A DNA stretch of 50,011 nucleotides from an uncultured Spirochaetaceae bacterium (GCA_944389065.1 CALXKZ010000067.1:1-50011); one strand, 5' to 3'; counted from the stretch's first letter, positions 7,726-17,178 are shown. Translations and numbers: made by a program. Notes: generated from the letters alone by a model not told the origin.

Positions 7726-9180
7726 TTATGTGAGATTTTCCAGGATTGTTTTTACAATACCATTTTCCATGAAACCTGCGATATATCCATTAATCTGATT
7801 GATGACATCACTGTTGGATATTACTTCATCAGAGAGCCCTGCAATACGGAAAAATTCCGTAGAATCAGATGCGGCAGCTGCAAGATCACTGCCTTTAGGA
7901 TCATCAATTGGCATAGGGTTTCCATTTTCATCGCAAAAAATGAAATAATAATTCCAGAGAGAAAGTGCAAGCACAACATGATCCATGCAGAGTCCACTCT
8001 TTATACCCTCTTCCAACGGGCGTAATATTGCATTCGAAATCTTCTTCGACCCATCTGATGCAAGCCGTAGAATAGTATCCGCAATGTATGGATTTGAGAA
8101 TCTTAAGATAAGATCATCTTTATATTCCGATATATCAACACCAGGTACAGGCTGTAAGGTTTTTGAGATTTCTTCCATATAGTAATCCCGGATAAATTTC
8201 CTTATCACGAAGTCTGTAGCCGCCTCATGCACCATCTTATGACCAATCATATACGCAGGATAAGAAAGTGCGGAATGAGAGCCATTCAGAAGCCTTATCT
8301 TCATAAGTTCATATGGTTTCACATTATCCACAATAAGGGCACCCGCTTTTGAAAAATCAGGGATCGGGGTACAATGCTTATTCTCAACGACCCACTGCAT
8401 GAAGCTCTCAGAATGCACAGCGCATTCATCATCAAGACCATATTTTGCCTTCAGATTAAGTATATCGTCTGCACATGTTCCCGGAGTGATCCTATCGACC
8501 ATGGTGCACGGAAAAGCAATTCTATTCTCTACCCACTCAACAATTTCGGGATATTTTTTACTGCAAAACTGAAGGATGCAAGATTTAAGCATCTGTCCAT
8601 TCTCAGGAACATTATCACAGCTCATAATCGTAACAGGAAGATTATTCTTATATCTTATGCTAAGAGCTTCAGACAGACATCCTACCGCCGTTGATGAAGG
8701 CTCTGATGTCTCTATATCATGTCTGATATCCGCATTATCCCAATCGATACTGCCTATATCATCTCTATAACAATATCCTTTTTCCGTAATTGTAAGTGTA
8801 ATAAGCTTTGTTTCCGGTGAAACAAGATGAGCCATAGCCATTTCAGGCTCTTCCGCATAATTGGCATACCCAACTATCGGACCATTGATTCGAAGCTCTT
8901 CTGTTCCATCCGGAGCGATTGACAAAACACTGTACATGTAATCTTGCTTGCGGAGGGCATTTATGAACTCTGTTCGGGAAGGAATAATATCAATTTCAAA
9001 AACACCTCCATCATAAAACCCGTTTTTCAGCAATTCATCCATATATGTAAGGAAATGAGAACGATGAAAATGTCCTAACCCAATATGGACTATCGAAGAC
9101 TTAAGAGATTTCCTATTATACTCAGGAATCTTTATCCCCATTTTCTTAAACATATAAAGGCTTTCATCTGAAATCTTCAT
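7726..9180 (-). CDS. Mannitol dehydrogenase family protein (long-chain polyol dehydrogenase)
   Basis: The 484-residue product belongs to the long-chain mannitol 2-dehydrogenase/fructuronate reductase family, which interconverts a polyol or aldonate and a ketose or ketouronate with NAD(P). It shows the N-terminal VHIGLGHFHRSH (residues 31-42), ITEKGY near residue 131, SCDNVPENG near 187 and FPCTMVDRITP near 223. The catalytic pattern K-x4-N-x2-H is present as K294, N299 and H302. The ATG at 9180 directly abuts the stop codon of the PfkB kinase gene, so the two are coupled. With a PfkB kinase and a zinc polyol dehydrogenase upstream, mannitol to fructose is the simplest reading. Fructuronate reductase remains possible, since the subfamilies are hard to separate by eye. 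Confidence 0.85.
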   Translation of the reverse strand: MKISDESLYMFKKMGIKIPEYNRKSLKSSIVHIGLGHFHRSHFLTYMDELLKNGFYDGGVFEIDIIPSRTEFINALRKQDYMYSVLSIAPDGTEELRINGPIVGYANYAEEPEMAMAHLVSPETKLITLTITEKGYCYRDDIGSIDWDNADIRHDIETSEPSSTAVGCLSEALSIRYKNNLPVTIMSCDNVPENGQMLKSCILQFCSKKYPEIVEWVENRIAFPCTMVDRITPGTCADDILNLKAKYGLDDECAVHSESFMQWVVENKHCTPIPDFSKAGALIVDNVKPYELMKIRLLNGSHSALSYPAYMIGHKMVHEAATDFVIRKFIRDYYMEEISKTLQPVPGVDISEYKDDLILRFSNPYIADTILRLASDGSKKISNAILRPLEEGIKSGLCMDHVVLALSLWNYYFIFCDENGNPMPIDDPKGSDLAAAASDSTEFFRIAGLSDEVISNSDVINQINGYIAGFMENGIVKTILENLT

Positions 9181-10167
9181 TTAAATGCTCCTCAACTCTT
9201 TTACCTCTTTCATACAATGCTCTATTTCATCAATAGATGGCATTGCAGGAATTGCTCCATAAGAAGCAGTTGCAAGACTTCCTGCTGCATTCGCAAATAT
9301 CATGGCATCAGCAATACAACCTTCTGGTATTTTTCCAAGCATCTCTGCACTGCAATATCCCATTCTGGTGATTCGTGAAAGAAAGGCTCCATAGAAAGCA
9401 TCTCCTGCTCCTGTCGTATCAATTGTCCTGACATCAAATGCATTAAAAGATGCGGTATAACTCCCAGCTCTTACAAATGCCCCCAATGGACCAAGTGTTA
9501 CAATTACTATTGATGGTCCCATCTCAGCAATGATTTCAGAGCCTTTCTCAAGATCATCTTCTCCTGATATAAGTGCCATCTCTTCATCAGAAACTTTAAC
9601 AATATCACAGAGATGAAGAACTGATTCAATTTCAGATTTTGCTAATTGGGGACTTTCCCAAAGAAATGGTCTGTAATTCGGATCAAAACTAACAATAAGT
9701 CCATTAGCCTTGGCATATTCTGCCATATGTACTGTAGCAGTACGGCTTGGCATACTAGTCATAGATACAGAACCAAAATGGAAAATACTAGCATCTAAAA
9801 TCATATCTTTATCAATTTCAGACTCATCAAGCATCGTATCCGCACCTTTATCTCTATAAAATAGAAAGGCTCTATCTCCACGAGCATCAAGAGTAACAAA
9901 AGCAAGTGATGTCAGATATCTTTCATCAAGTAAAAGCCCCCTGCAGTCTATTCCTGCTTTTCCAAGTGTTTCTTTCAAGAAATATCCAAAGGAATCCTTG
10001 CCAACCTTGCCGATGAATGCAGTTCTATGCCCAAGCCTAGAGAGCATTGCAAGAACATTTGCAGGAGCACCTCCTGGGTTCTGAGAATAAAGGGGCACAC
10101 CTGCTTCAGATTTACCTGTTGGAGTAAAATCTATCAAACACTCTCCAAGAGCTATTACATCAAACAT
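9181..10167 (-). CDS. PfkB family carbohydrate kinase, probable fructokinase
   Basis: The 328-residue product is a ribokinase-fold sugar kinase. It has the substrate-side block GGAPANVLAMLSRLG (residues 32-46) and the PfkB signature DTTGAGDAF (250-258), with D256 as the likely catalytic base. The overall sequence, including LGECLIDFTP at the N-terminus, is typical of bacterial fructokinases that make fructose 6-phosphate from fructose and ATP. The ATG at 10167 follows GGAGAG. The gene lies 12 nt after the zinc dehydrogenase and abuts the mannitol-dehydrogenase-family gene, so it would phosphorylate the ketose those two enzymes make. A 2-keto-3-deoxygluconate or other PfkB kinase activity cannot be excluded. 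Confidence 0.85.
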   Translation of the reverse strand: MFDVIALGECLIDFTPTGKSEAGVPLYSQNPGGAPANVLAMLSRLGHRTAFIGKVGKDSFGYFLKETLGKAGIDCRGLLLDERYLTSLAFVTLDARGDRAFLFYRDKGADTMLDESEIDKDMILDASIFHFGSVSMTSMPSRTATVHMAEYAKANGLIVSFDPNYRPFLWESPQLAKSEIESVLHLCDIVKVSDEEMALISGEDDLEKGSEIIAEMGPSIVIVTLGPLGAFVRAGSYTASFNAFDVRTIDTTGAGDAFYGAFLSRITRMGYCSAEMLGKIPEGCIADAMIFANAAGSLATASYGAIPAMPSIDEIEHCMKEVKELRSI

Positions 10168-10179
10168 TCTGTCTCTCCA

Positions 10180-11211
10180 TTAATCTTCAGGATCCACATC
10201 GATAATAACCTTCATTGTTGCTTCTCTATTGGCATCAATATATTTGTATGCATTAAGATAGTCGCAGAAGGCAAAATGCTTCGACATCAGGGGTTCCAGC
10301 TTAACAAGTCCTTTTTCTACGAGATTTATCGCTATCACATAATCTTCATGACGATACATCATCGTAGTATCGAGATCCAATTCATGATCATTGAGAACAG
10401 CCAGATCAACATTGGCCATACCTGCATAGACTGCAACAAGAATGATTTTACTACCCTTTCTTGCGTATTTTATTGCCTGCCCCATTGTCGTATCATTTCC
10501 AGCACAATCGTAAATCACATCTGCTTTATCAGGACCAAAAGATTTCACCATGGCATCACCGAAATCAGTATGAGCAGTATTGATAGTGAAATCAGCCCCG
10601 CATTTCCTCGCCAATTCCAGCCGGCCGTCCGAAACATCCGTTATCATGACAGACTTCGCCCCAAGTGCCTTGCAAGTCTGCATAAGAAGAATTCCAATCG
10701 GTCCACATCCTAATATGGCAACAGAAGCACCTTCAAGATCTGGGAATCTTCTAGCTGCATGCACTGTTACAGCCAGTGGTTCAATCATTGCCCCCTGATC
10801 ATAAGTCATAGCATCAGGAATAGGAGTGATTTTCTCAGCGCTAACTGCAAAATACTCACTAGCTGTACCTGTTGTCTGGAACCCCATGACTTTTAGCTCT
10901 TCACATAGATTATACTTGCCATGCCTGCAGGGATAGCATTTTCCACATACGACCTGAGGCTCAATTGTAACTTTCTGGCCTATATGAAGTCCCTGTACAG
11001 ACGCACCGACCTCTACAATCTGGCCAGATACTTCATGGCCCTGAGTAATTGGGTACTTGGTAAAAGGGTGTTTTCCATGATAGACATGAATATCAGAACC
11101 ACAGATACCTATTCTCTTTATCTTAACCAATACCTCATTATCTTTTATCGCTGGTACAGGAATATCTTCAAATTCAATGACTCCAGGCGCTGTCATTACC
11201 TGTCTGATCAT
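10180..11211 (-). CDS. Zinc-dependent polyol/alcohol dehydrogenase (sorbitol dehydrogenase-like)
   Basis: This 343-residue medium-chain dehydrogenase has catalytic zinc ligands C37 (in GICGSD) and H59-E60 (GHEVSG). A complete structural zinc site is present at C89, C92, C95 and C103, and the nucleotide-binding motif AILGCGPIG lies near residue 165. This layout fits sorbitol/iditol 2-dehydrogenases and threonine dehydrogenases, which oxidise a secondary alcohol with NAD(P). The start at 11211 follows GAGGTGG. It heads a three-gene set with the kinase and mannitol-dehydrogenase-family gene, which together would turn sorbitol- and mannitol-type polyols into fructose 6-phosphate. The exact substrate is inferred from context. 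I saw no clear promoter in the 155-bp gap upstream. Confidence 0.85.
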   Translation of the reverse strand: MIRQVMTAPGVIEFEDIPVPAIKDNEVLVKIKRIGICGSDIHVYHGKHPFTKYPITQGHEVSGQIVEVGASVQGLHIGQKVTIEPQVVCGKCYPCRHGKYNLCEELKVMGFQTTGTASEYFAVSAEKITPIPDAMTYDQGAMIEPLAVTVHAARRFPDLEGASVAILGCGPIGILLMQTCKALGAKSVMITDVSDGRLELARKCGADFTINTAHTDFGDAMVKSFGPDKADVIYDCAGNDTTMGQAIKYARKGSKIILVAVYAGMANVDLAVLNDHELDLDTTMMYRHEDYVIAINLVEKGLVKLEPLMSKHFAFCDYLNAYKYIDANREATMKVIIDVDPED

Positions 11212-11311
11212 ACATCCACCTCTCTTTACAGATTATCCATATCGGTATGTTTTTTATCTAAGCAGAAGTTAACTCAATATATTTAAACAAAATAGCATTT
11301 GCAAATTTAAG

Positions 11312-11345
11312 ATGAGCCGTCGTCTACATATAAGCGACGACTCAT
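11312..11345 (-). terminator. Hairpin after the second FAD oxidoreductase gene
   Basis: On the minus strand ATGAGTCGTCG pairs with CGACGGCTCAT (11 bp with one G-U). Only CTTAAATTT follows, a weak T-tract. It lies 22 nt past the stop codon and may act as a leaky terminator or mRNA-stabilising structure between the transporter operon and the polyol dehydrogenase genes. Confidence 0.55.
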
Positions 11346-11366
11346 TTTCTGAACATACTATTCCGT

Positions 11367-12713
11367 TTATATTGCTCCTGTTTGTTTTAGCTTCTCCTGC
11401 ACAGCAGCAACCGGAAGATCCCGTATCTTAATTTTATTTAAAGCAGCAAGCGCCGCTGCGTTGCCTGCAGCTTCCCCCATTCCCATGCAGAATACCATGA
11501 CTCGACAAGATGCAAGTGCTTCATGTTCTGCACAAATTGATCTTCCGGCAACAATAACAGACTCCAATCTCTTAGGAACAAGGCACCCAAATGGAATATC
11601 GTAGCAAAGATCCTCTTTCTGCTGCATTTCGAATGAAATCCCACCTCCTTCAGGATCATGCATATCAATACTATAAGCAGCTCTAGCTATAACATCCGGA
11701 TACTTGCGACAATTTATAACATCATCTTTTGTCAGACGATATAAGCCTTCAATTCTCCTTGTCTCCCTAACGCCTACCGTACAATGTGAGAAATTAATGA
11801 AGGAATGCTCAAATCCTGGAACATATTTCTTCAAGAAATTATAGATTTTCAGAATCTGTCTTCTTCCTTCCTCCTCTGCAGATGTCAATCCTTCACTAGT
11901 CAAGGCATTCTTATCAATAATATCAACGATATTCAAATTAAGCTGCCCCGCACGCAAGACCATTCCCCAGAGACCATGATCATCATCCGTAAACGGATAA
12001 TCATCACCTGCGATCTTTTTCCATCGCCCGAGTCCTCCCTTCACATGCATAAGAGATGATTCTGTGTCACCAGGACGTTTACCATAGAAGACTTCTTCAG
12101 GGAAATTCCTTAAAACAACTTCCTCATCTACACCGGCAATATTGAAGAGTGTTGTCATCGACTGGACTTTCCCATCCTTTTCTCGCCCAAGCAAGAACTC
12201 TCCACCGGCATATGCAACAAGATCTGCATCACCTGTCGTATCAACAAAGCAATCTGCTGAAGCTTCAGCCAATCCCTCCTTTAAAGAAAGAATTACTTTC
12301 TCAACCGTATCCTCATGAACAATACAATCTGCAAGACTTGCATGCAGGAGAACTTTCACATTGTTCTCTTCCATCATTTTATCCATAAGGATTTTGAATT
12401 CCTCAGGATAAATCGGAGTCATAGTACTTATATGAGCCGGCGTTGATGCATAAATATGGCCAGGAGATCCTCCGATTTCCATTAGCCTATCTACTATCTC
12501 CTGAGCAATCCCTTTACATACCTGTTTTCCAGATTTCGTGTGGAAAGACAAAAGAGGTAAGCCAGAAGACGCTAATCCGCCTAAAAACCCATTCTGTTCA
12601 ACTAATAATGTCGAGGCTCCAGCTCTACTAGCAGCAATCGCGGATGTTACACCTGCAGGACCACCGCCAATAACTATTACATCATAATGCCCAAGGTTCT
12701 TTCTTATCGCCAT
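11367..12713 (-). CDS. FAD-dependent oxidoreductase (PF12831-like), paralogue B
   Basis: The 448-residue product has an N-terminal dinucleotide-binding fold, YDVIVIGGGPAGVTSAIAAS followed by a ribose-binding glutamate in LLVEQNGFLGG. This is the pattern of FAD_oxidored (PF12831-type) proteins. Further shared blocks are CFVDTTGDADLVAYAGG and, near the C-terminus, GRSICAEHEALASCRVM. I picked the ATG at 12713 because AGAGG precedes it and the bicupin stop lies 10 nt upstream; the open frame extends further to 12851 but that part overlaps the bicupin gene. It is clearly related to the FAD enzyme at 14955-16316 with the same domain order. Such proteins often sit in carbohydrate-use clusters of uncultured gut bacteria, but no reaction is established to my knowledge. 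Confidence 0.8.
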   Translation of the reverse strand: MAIRKNLGHYDVIVIGGGPAGVTSAIAASRAGASTLLVEQNGFLGGLASSGLPLLSFHTKSGKQVCKGIAQEIVDRLMEIGGSPGHIYASTPAHISTMTPIYPEEFKILMDKMMEENNVKVLLHASLADCIVHEDTVEKVILSLKEGLAEASADCFVDTTGDADLVAYAGGEFLLGREKDGKVQSMTTLFNIAGVDEEVVLRNFPEEVFYGKRPGDTESSLMHVKGGLGRWKKIAGDDYPFTDDDHGLWGMVLRAGQLNLNIVDIIDKNALTSEGLTSAEEEGRRQILKIYNFLKKYVPGFEHSFINFSHCTVGVRETRRIEGLYRLTKDDVINCRKYPDVIARAAYSIDMHDPEGGGISFEMQQKEDLCYDIPFGCLVPKRLESVIVAGRSICAEHEALASCRVMVFCMGMGEAAGNAAALAALNKIKIRDLPVAAVQEKLKQTGAI

Positions 12714-12723
12714 TTTTGCCTCT

Positions 12724-13728
12724 TCAGATGTATTCCCTCTGATCAATAGCTCCTTCAGTAAGTCCTTCAAAAGGCCTGAAACGAATTCCTGTTGCACACA
12801 TTTCAAAATAATCTTTATCGTCGGGATATCCCTGATGTTTACTGCGTGCAAATGTGATTATTGTATCACCAGCTTTAAAAGGCATTTTATTTTCATCTAC
12901 AATGAATGTTCCCGTTCCACTGATGTAGTAATGAATTTCCTCGGTGTTATGCCATGTCATTGTAAAGTCTTTAAAAGGATCCTTTACTTCATCCAGCAAT
13001 GCAGCTGGTCCCTTTCCTCCAACCAATCTGATCGTCCATGATCCAACATTTCCTGGAGTGATATAGTTGTATCCTTGCTGTCCAGGGCTCTTTGCAACTT
13101 TTCCATCAAGACTGAAATGCGGTATTTTATGCTCCTCATCAACGACAATACGCTTCCAGTATTTCAATGGCTTCCGAAGAGTATCAGAAGTAAAATCAGC
13201 ATCATACCAGCCCTTATATTCCAGCTTTCCATCTTCTTCGATAAAGCCAAATGATTCGTATGGTGTAAGTGCCACCCCTTTAGCCCAGAATATCTTTAAA
13301 GGCTCATTACCAGAATTTGTAATTCTATGTTTTGCCCACGCCGGAAGAAATACAGCATTGTCAGAAGTGAAACTGTATGATTCATCCTCTACCTCGACTA
13401 TGCCATCTCCTTTTATAATATAAAGAGCTTCTTCACAATTCTGTCTTCTGAATCTCATGGGCGCATGGTTTGGAGGAATCTCACAAACACCACCGCAGAT
13501 TGTAAGAGCGCCATTTAATTTACGACCGGTATTCAATGTTCCATATTGCTCAAATACCAGAGGAGTTTCACCTGATTTTGCTAATGGTATAGCATCCTCT
13601 TTATGAACGATGTAACCTCCTCCATATCCCAATGGACCTTCCTGAACCCAAGAATCAAAGGGGCCTCTTCCAAAGCTTCCATCATCGCGGCGACCTTCCA
13701 TTAAAAGTTCCTTGTACTTCTTCTCCAT
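12724..13728 (-). CDS. Bicupin protein of unknown function
   Basis: The 334-residue product has two cupin barrels. The first spans about 80-150 (H88, E99/E100 and H134 are possible metal ligands, around EEALYIIKGDGIVEVED). The second spans about 250-310 (H260, E264, H266 and H298, around HNTEEIHYYISGTG). An N-terminal section of about 75 residues rich in glycine and charged residues has no motif I know. Cupins include isomerases, dioxygenases and epimerases, so a metal-dependent step on a sugar-derived substrate is plausible but unproven. The ATG at 13728 follows AAAGGAGGA. The gene lies between the LarA homologue and the second FAD enzyme in one operon, which ties it to the same pathway. Confidence 0.78.
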   Translation of the reverse strand: MEKKYKELLMEGRRDDGSFGRGPFDSWVQEGPLGYGGGYIVHKEDAIPLAKSGETPLVFEQYGTLNTGRKLNGALTICGGVCEIPPNHAPMRFRRQNCEEALYIIKGDGIVEVEDESYSFTSDNAVFLPAWAKHRITNSGNEPLKIFWAKGVALTPYESFGFIEEDGKLEYKGWYDADFTSDTLRKPLKYWKRIVVDEEHKIPHFSLDGKVAKSPGQQGYNYITPGNVGSWTIRLVGGKGPAALLDEVKDPFKDFTMTWHNTEEIHYYISGTGTFIVDENKMPFKAGDTIITFARSKHQGYPDDKDYFEMCATGIRFRPFEGLTEGAIDQREYI

Positions 13729-13746
13729 AAAATCCTCCTTTTTGGA

Positions 13747-14958
13747 TTATCTTTTATGCGGTATCTGTATTGGTGCTACAGGAAAAACCACAATCCTTTT
13801 AGATGTAGATTCAAGTAAAGTGGATAAGACATTGATTACCTCATTCCAGTCAGAACACAAAGTTGTCTCAGGGGGGAATTTATTTAATAATTCAGCCCTG
13901 CCAATGTTTTTTGAATAGATAATAAGGTGACGATTTTTCAGACTATCCTTTATTCCCTGCTTTTCATGTTCGAAAAGTTTTCCGCCGGGCCCGCATAATG
14001 CATGATACCCAAACCTATCAGGACAATCTGCAATTAAGACAAGTACTTGAGCATCAGGATAAAATCGTTTGATTTCCAATGCTTTAGCAGCTTGAAAAAG
14101 CTCTGTATCCATCGGATATGAATTGATTATCAGTGCATCAGCGGATTCGGGCGCATCTGTTTCAAAAACATCTTCCGCAAAGTTACAAGCCTGCCTATGA
14201 GCTTTTACAACATCTCCTGCGAAGATACCACAGATTTCCCTTTTTGAATTGATAACAGAATTGATAGAGAAATCCAATCCAGCTATACGGGCAGCTTCTT
14301 CCATATCGGCCCGTATATCATTATTATCAGCATCCAAATATGTTCCCCTAAAAGAAGAATGGTTATATAGAATGCTTTCTAAACCACAAGCTCCAGGAAG
14401 AATAATCTTTGCTCCCCCAGAATATCCAGCCATTCCATGAGGATATACCCCGCTAACGCCAATCAGGAAATCATACTCATTGACCAAGCTATCAATATGG
14501 ACAGGTGTTCCGCGCGATGTTTTTCCAATGTAAACTGAATTGGTAAAACAATTATGGAATCTGACAGGTATCCTTGAACAAATCCTTCTTCCGAATTTCT
14601 TTTCCATTTCTATGCCAGTAAGAGGCCTATGTGTTCCATTTGCAACTAAAATGCATATGTTGTCATCAGAAATTCCTGCTGAATTCAATCGAGAAACAAG
14701 AATTTCCAATAATTCACTGCAGATTATGGGCCGTGTATGATCTTCAATGAGAATCAGTACGCGGTGTTTACCATTCAGCAGAACAGTAAGCGGCTCTGTT
14801 CCAATTGGATTATCAAATGCTTCAGAAATCTTAGAAGAATCTATTGGAGGGACATCTTTACCAGTACAATTCTCCACATTGAAATCTTCTGGGAAAAGCA
14901 GGTCTATCTCGGAATCGCCATACCAGGCACGCGAAGGAACTTTTATGTGGTTTCTCAT
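13747..14958 (-). CDS. LarA-type nickel-pincer racemase/epimerase homologue (DUF2088)
   Basis: This 403-residue protein is a homologue of lactate racemase LarA, whose family racemises or epimerises alpha-hydroxy acids through a nickel-pincer nucleotide. The key residues match by position: D73 and R76 in EDHTRP, H110 in NGTHRPL, H174 in YPHGMAG, K184 in YSGGAK (the lysine that binds the cofactor) and H200 in YNH. The enzyme therefore looks competent. The larB, larC and larE cofactor genes are not in the window and would have to be elsewhere. The ATG overlaps the stop of the upstream FAD gene as ATGA. Its place among sugar transport and oxidation genes suggests that the substrate is a sugar acid or related hydroxy acid rather than lactate. 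Confidence 0.85.
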   Translation of the reverse strand: MRNHIKVPSRAWYGDSEIDLLFPEDFNVENCTGKDVPPIDSSKISEAFDNPIGTEPLTVLLNGKHRVLILIEDHTRPIICSELLEILVSRLNSAGISDDNICILVANGTHRPLTGIEMEKKFGRRICSRIPVRFHNCFTNSVYIGKTSRGTPVHIDSLVNEYDFLIGVSGVYPHGMAGYSGGAKIILPGACGLESILYNHSSFRGTYLDADNNDIRADMEEAARIAGLDFSINSVINSKREICGIFAGDVVKAHRQACNFAEDVFETDAPESADALIINSYPMDTELFQAAKALEIKRFYPDAQVLVLIADCPDRFGYHALCGPGGKLFEHEKQGIKDSLKNRHLIIYSKNIGRAELLNKFPPETTLCSDWNEVINVLSTLLESTSKRIVVFPVAPIQIPHKR

Positions 14959-16316
14959 CTTAATAGCACTCCCTGAGCCTGAAGTAAAGCACGAAGATTT
15001 TCCACATTGACATTACGTGGCACGACATTTGATTTAATTGCCAAAGAAGCTGCGACACCAGCTGCTTCACCTGTAGCCATGCAGCATGGCATTGACCGGG
15101 TAGAGCCATGAGCTCTTGAATCCGAAGAAATACAACGTCCTGCAACTAAGATATTCTCGACCTTTGTAGGTATAAGACATCTATATGGAATGTCATAAAC
15201 CTTATCAATAAGCCCCCAGCTATGAGTTTCTTCTTTACCAACTGCTCCATGTATGTCCATCGGGAAATCATATATTGCTATTGCATCTTTGAAAGAAGCC
15301 CCACTCTCAAGATCCTCTCCGGTCAGGATATATTCCCCAATAATCTTTCTGGTCTCCCTGACTCCGACTCGTACAGCAATATCGAGCATCTCTGCGTTCT
15401 CAAATCCAGGAATATTCTTTTTCATGAACTCAGCAACATTCCAAGCCTGCTTACGCATTTCTATTTCGGCTTTTGACAATTCTATGCTGCTTGTACCATC
15501 CATTCCGCCGATTCTGGTTGTATTAACATAATATTGCCCAGCTCTTGGCAATGGACCTAGCCATATTGAATCATGGGGTAAAACGAGTTCTCCCCTTTCT
15601 TTTCCTTCTTTAATCAAATCAAAGAAACCACCAAGAGTAAAGAAGGGAGGATTATGATCAACTTTCCATGTTATCTGCCCTCTTTGAGAGAAGAACTGAT
15701 CTTTATGGTTTTCAATATAAGAAATAACCTCAGGAGTATTAACATTATCCATTCTAAAAATCGAGGTCATAGGCTGAACATGATTTGTGAACTGAAAATC
15801 AACCCCAGCAGCCGCAGCAACATCGGCATCTCCGGTAGTATCAATAACGATTTTAGCAAGGACTAATCTCATTCCTTCTTTCATCTGAAGGAAAATTCCC
15901 TTAACACAATCATTCTCAACAAGAACATCAGAAAATGCTGCATGATATAAAATATCTACATTGCTCTCCAATAGCCATTGTTCTGCCTCAAACTTAAATA
16001 CTTCTGGATCAAATGGAGTATTCTCAGCAACAAATGCAGCTCCTTTTCTTTCCAAACGATCTATAAGTTCTTTGCAATTTCCGCGTATTGTAGAAAAACT
16101 GACCCCCATAAAGACAACCATAAGTCCCGTAGTAGCTGTCCCACCGACACAGCCATCACGCTCAACCAACAAAGTCTTCATACCATTACGGGAAGCTGCA
16201 ACGGCTGCAGAAATTCCAGCAACACCTGCTCCAACTATAACAACATCATATTCTGCAATTATACTGACTTCATAGTTATGAACTATTTTCTTTCCTATTG
16301 AATAATCTCCTGACAT
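14955..16316 (-). CDS. FAD-dependent oxidoreductase (PF12831-like), paralogue A
   Basis: The 453-residue product carries the FAD-binding segment YDVVIVGAGVAGISAAVAAS near residue 23, then LLVERDGCVGG with the ribose-binding glutamate. DTTGDADVAAAAGVDF and GRCISSDSRAHGSTRSM correspond to blocks in the second FAD enzyme of this operon. I chose ATG 16316, preceded by AAAAAGGAG, over upstream in-frame starts that fall inside the permease gene. The gene follows the ABC permease and overlaps the LarA homologue by 4 nt. Two diverged copies in one operon suggest two successive oxidations or a heteromeric enzyme. The reaction is unknown, and no signal peptide is evident, so it should act in the cytoplasm. 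Confidence 0.8.
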   Translation of the reverse strand: MSGDYSIGKKIVHNYEVSIIAEYDVVIVGAGVAGISAAVAASRNGMKTLLVERDGCVGGTATTGLMVVFMGVSFSTIRGNCKELIDRLERKGAAFVAENTPFDPEVFKFEAEQWLLESNVDILYHAAFSDVLVENDCVKGIFLQMKEGMRLVLAKIVIDTTGDADVAAAAGVDFQFTNHVQPMTSIFRMDNVNTPEVISYIENHKDQFFSQRGQITWKVDHNPPFFTLGGFFDLIKEGKERGELVLPHDSIWLGPLPRAGQYYVNTTRIGGMDGTSSIELSKAEIEMRKQAWNVAEFMKKNIPGFENAEMLDIAVRVGVRETRKIIGEYILTGEDLESGASFKDAIAIYDFPMDIHGAVGKEETHSWGLIDKVYDIPYRCLIPTKVENILVAGRCISSDSRAHGSTRSMPCCMATGEAAGVAASLAIKSNVVPRNVNVENLRALLQAQGVLLR

Positions 16317-16330
16317 CTTCAACTCCTTTT

Positions 16331-17176
16331 TCATCCTTTTGTTGCACCAGCTGTTAATCCCTGAATGAAATATTTCTGTACACTCAAGAACAGAATCAGG
16401 ATTGGGAGAATTGATAAAAGTGAATAAGCAGTGAACTTCCCCCAATCAACTCCAAGATCTTTTATATAGTCAAATAGGCCAACATTGATTAACCGCATTC
16501 CCTCACTGATTGTCATAGTTGCGGAGATAAGCCAGTCATTCCAGACATTGACAAATACAAGAACTGATCCAGCTGCTATACCAGGTGTAGAAAGAGGAAC
16601 TACTATCTTATAAAAACCACCAAGTGTAGATACTCCATCAAGCTTTGCAGATTCTTCCAATTCGATAGGAATCTTTTCAAAGAAACCTTTCAATAGCCAT
16701 ACCTGCGTCGGAATCTGCCCTGCAGTAAAAATAATAATCAGGACTTTGTAAGTATCATGCATATGCAGTTCTACGCTGATAACATAAAGCGAAGTAATAA
16801 CACAAATTCCAGGTATCATGCTTGTCATAAGAATGATAAACAGCAAAGCATTTTTAAAACGGAATTTATATCTAGCTGTGGCATAGGCAATATGGGCCGC
16901 TAGAATCAATGTAAATATTATTGTCATACCACTGACAATAAGTGAATTCATGACATACCTCATGGCATTAGAGCCGAATAAAATAAAGGAATAGTTCTCT
17001 AATGTGAAAGGATCTGGAATCCACTTTGGAGGGTATTCTATTGTTTTTACATATGGTTTAAACGAAGTAGAAACAAACCATACGATTGGAATCAAAACAA
17101 TTACGCAGGCCAATAACAAAAGCAAATAAGAAAGAATCCGCTTTATCCAAAGATTAGTTTTTCCAACAACAATCAT
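16331..17176 (-). CDS. Carbohydrate ABC transporter permease (MalG-type, CUT1)
   Basis: The 281-residue inner-membrane protein has about six membrane segments. The family EAA loop, EESAKLDGVSTLGGFYKIV, near residue 190 is where the ATPase docks. The length and the N-terminal LLACVIVLIPIVWFVSTSFK are typical of MalG-like subunits of CUT1 importers. The ATG at 17176 is preceded by GGGAGG, inside the end of the partner permease gene. Its own stop overlaps the ribosome binding region of the FAD gene, so transport and metabolism genes are co-transcribed. No ATPase gene accompanies the set. Confidence 0.93.
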   Translation of the reverse strand: MIVVGKTNLWIKRILSYLLLLLACVIVLIPIVWFVSTSFKPYVKTIEYPPKWIPDPFTLENYSFILFGSNAMRYVMNSLIVSGMTIIFTLILAAHIAYATARYKFRFKNALLFIILMTSMIPGICVITSLYVISVELHMHDTYKVLIIIFTAGQIPTQVWLLKGFFEKIPIELEESAKLDGVSTLGGFYKIVVPLSTPGIAAGSVLVFVNVWNDWLISATMTISEGMRLINVGLFDYIKDLGVDWGKFTAYSLLSILPILILFLSVQKYFIQGLTAGATKG

Positions 17177-17178
17177 AT

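Noticed and set aside
10027..10713. A 228-codon plus-strand frame across the kinase and dehydrogenase genes
   Set aside because: Opposite two well-supported genes, rich in Cys, His and Ile runs typical of shadow frames, and no ribosome binding site.
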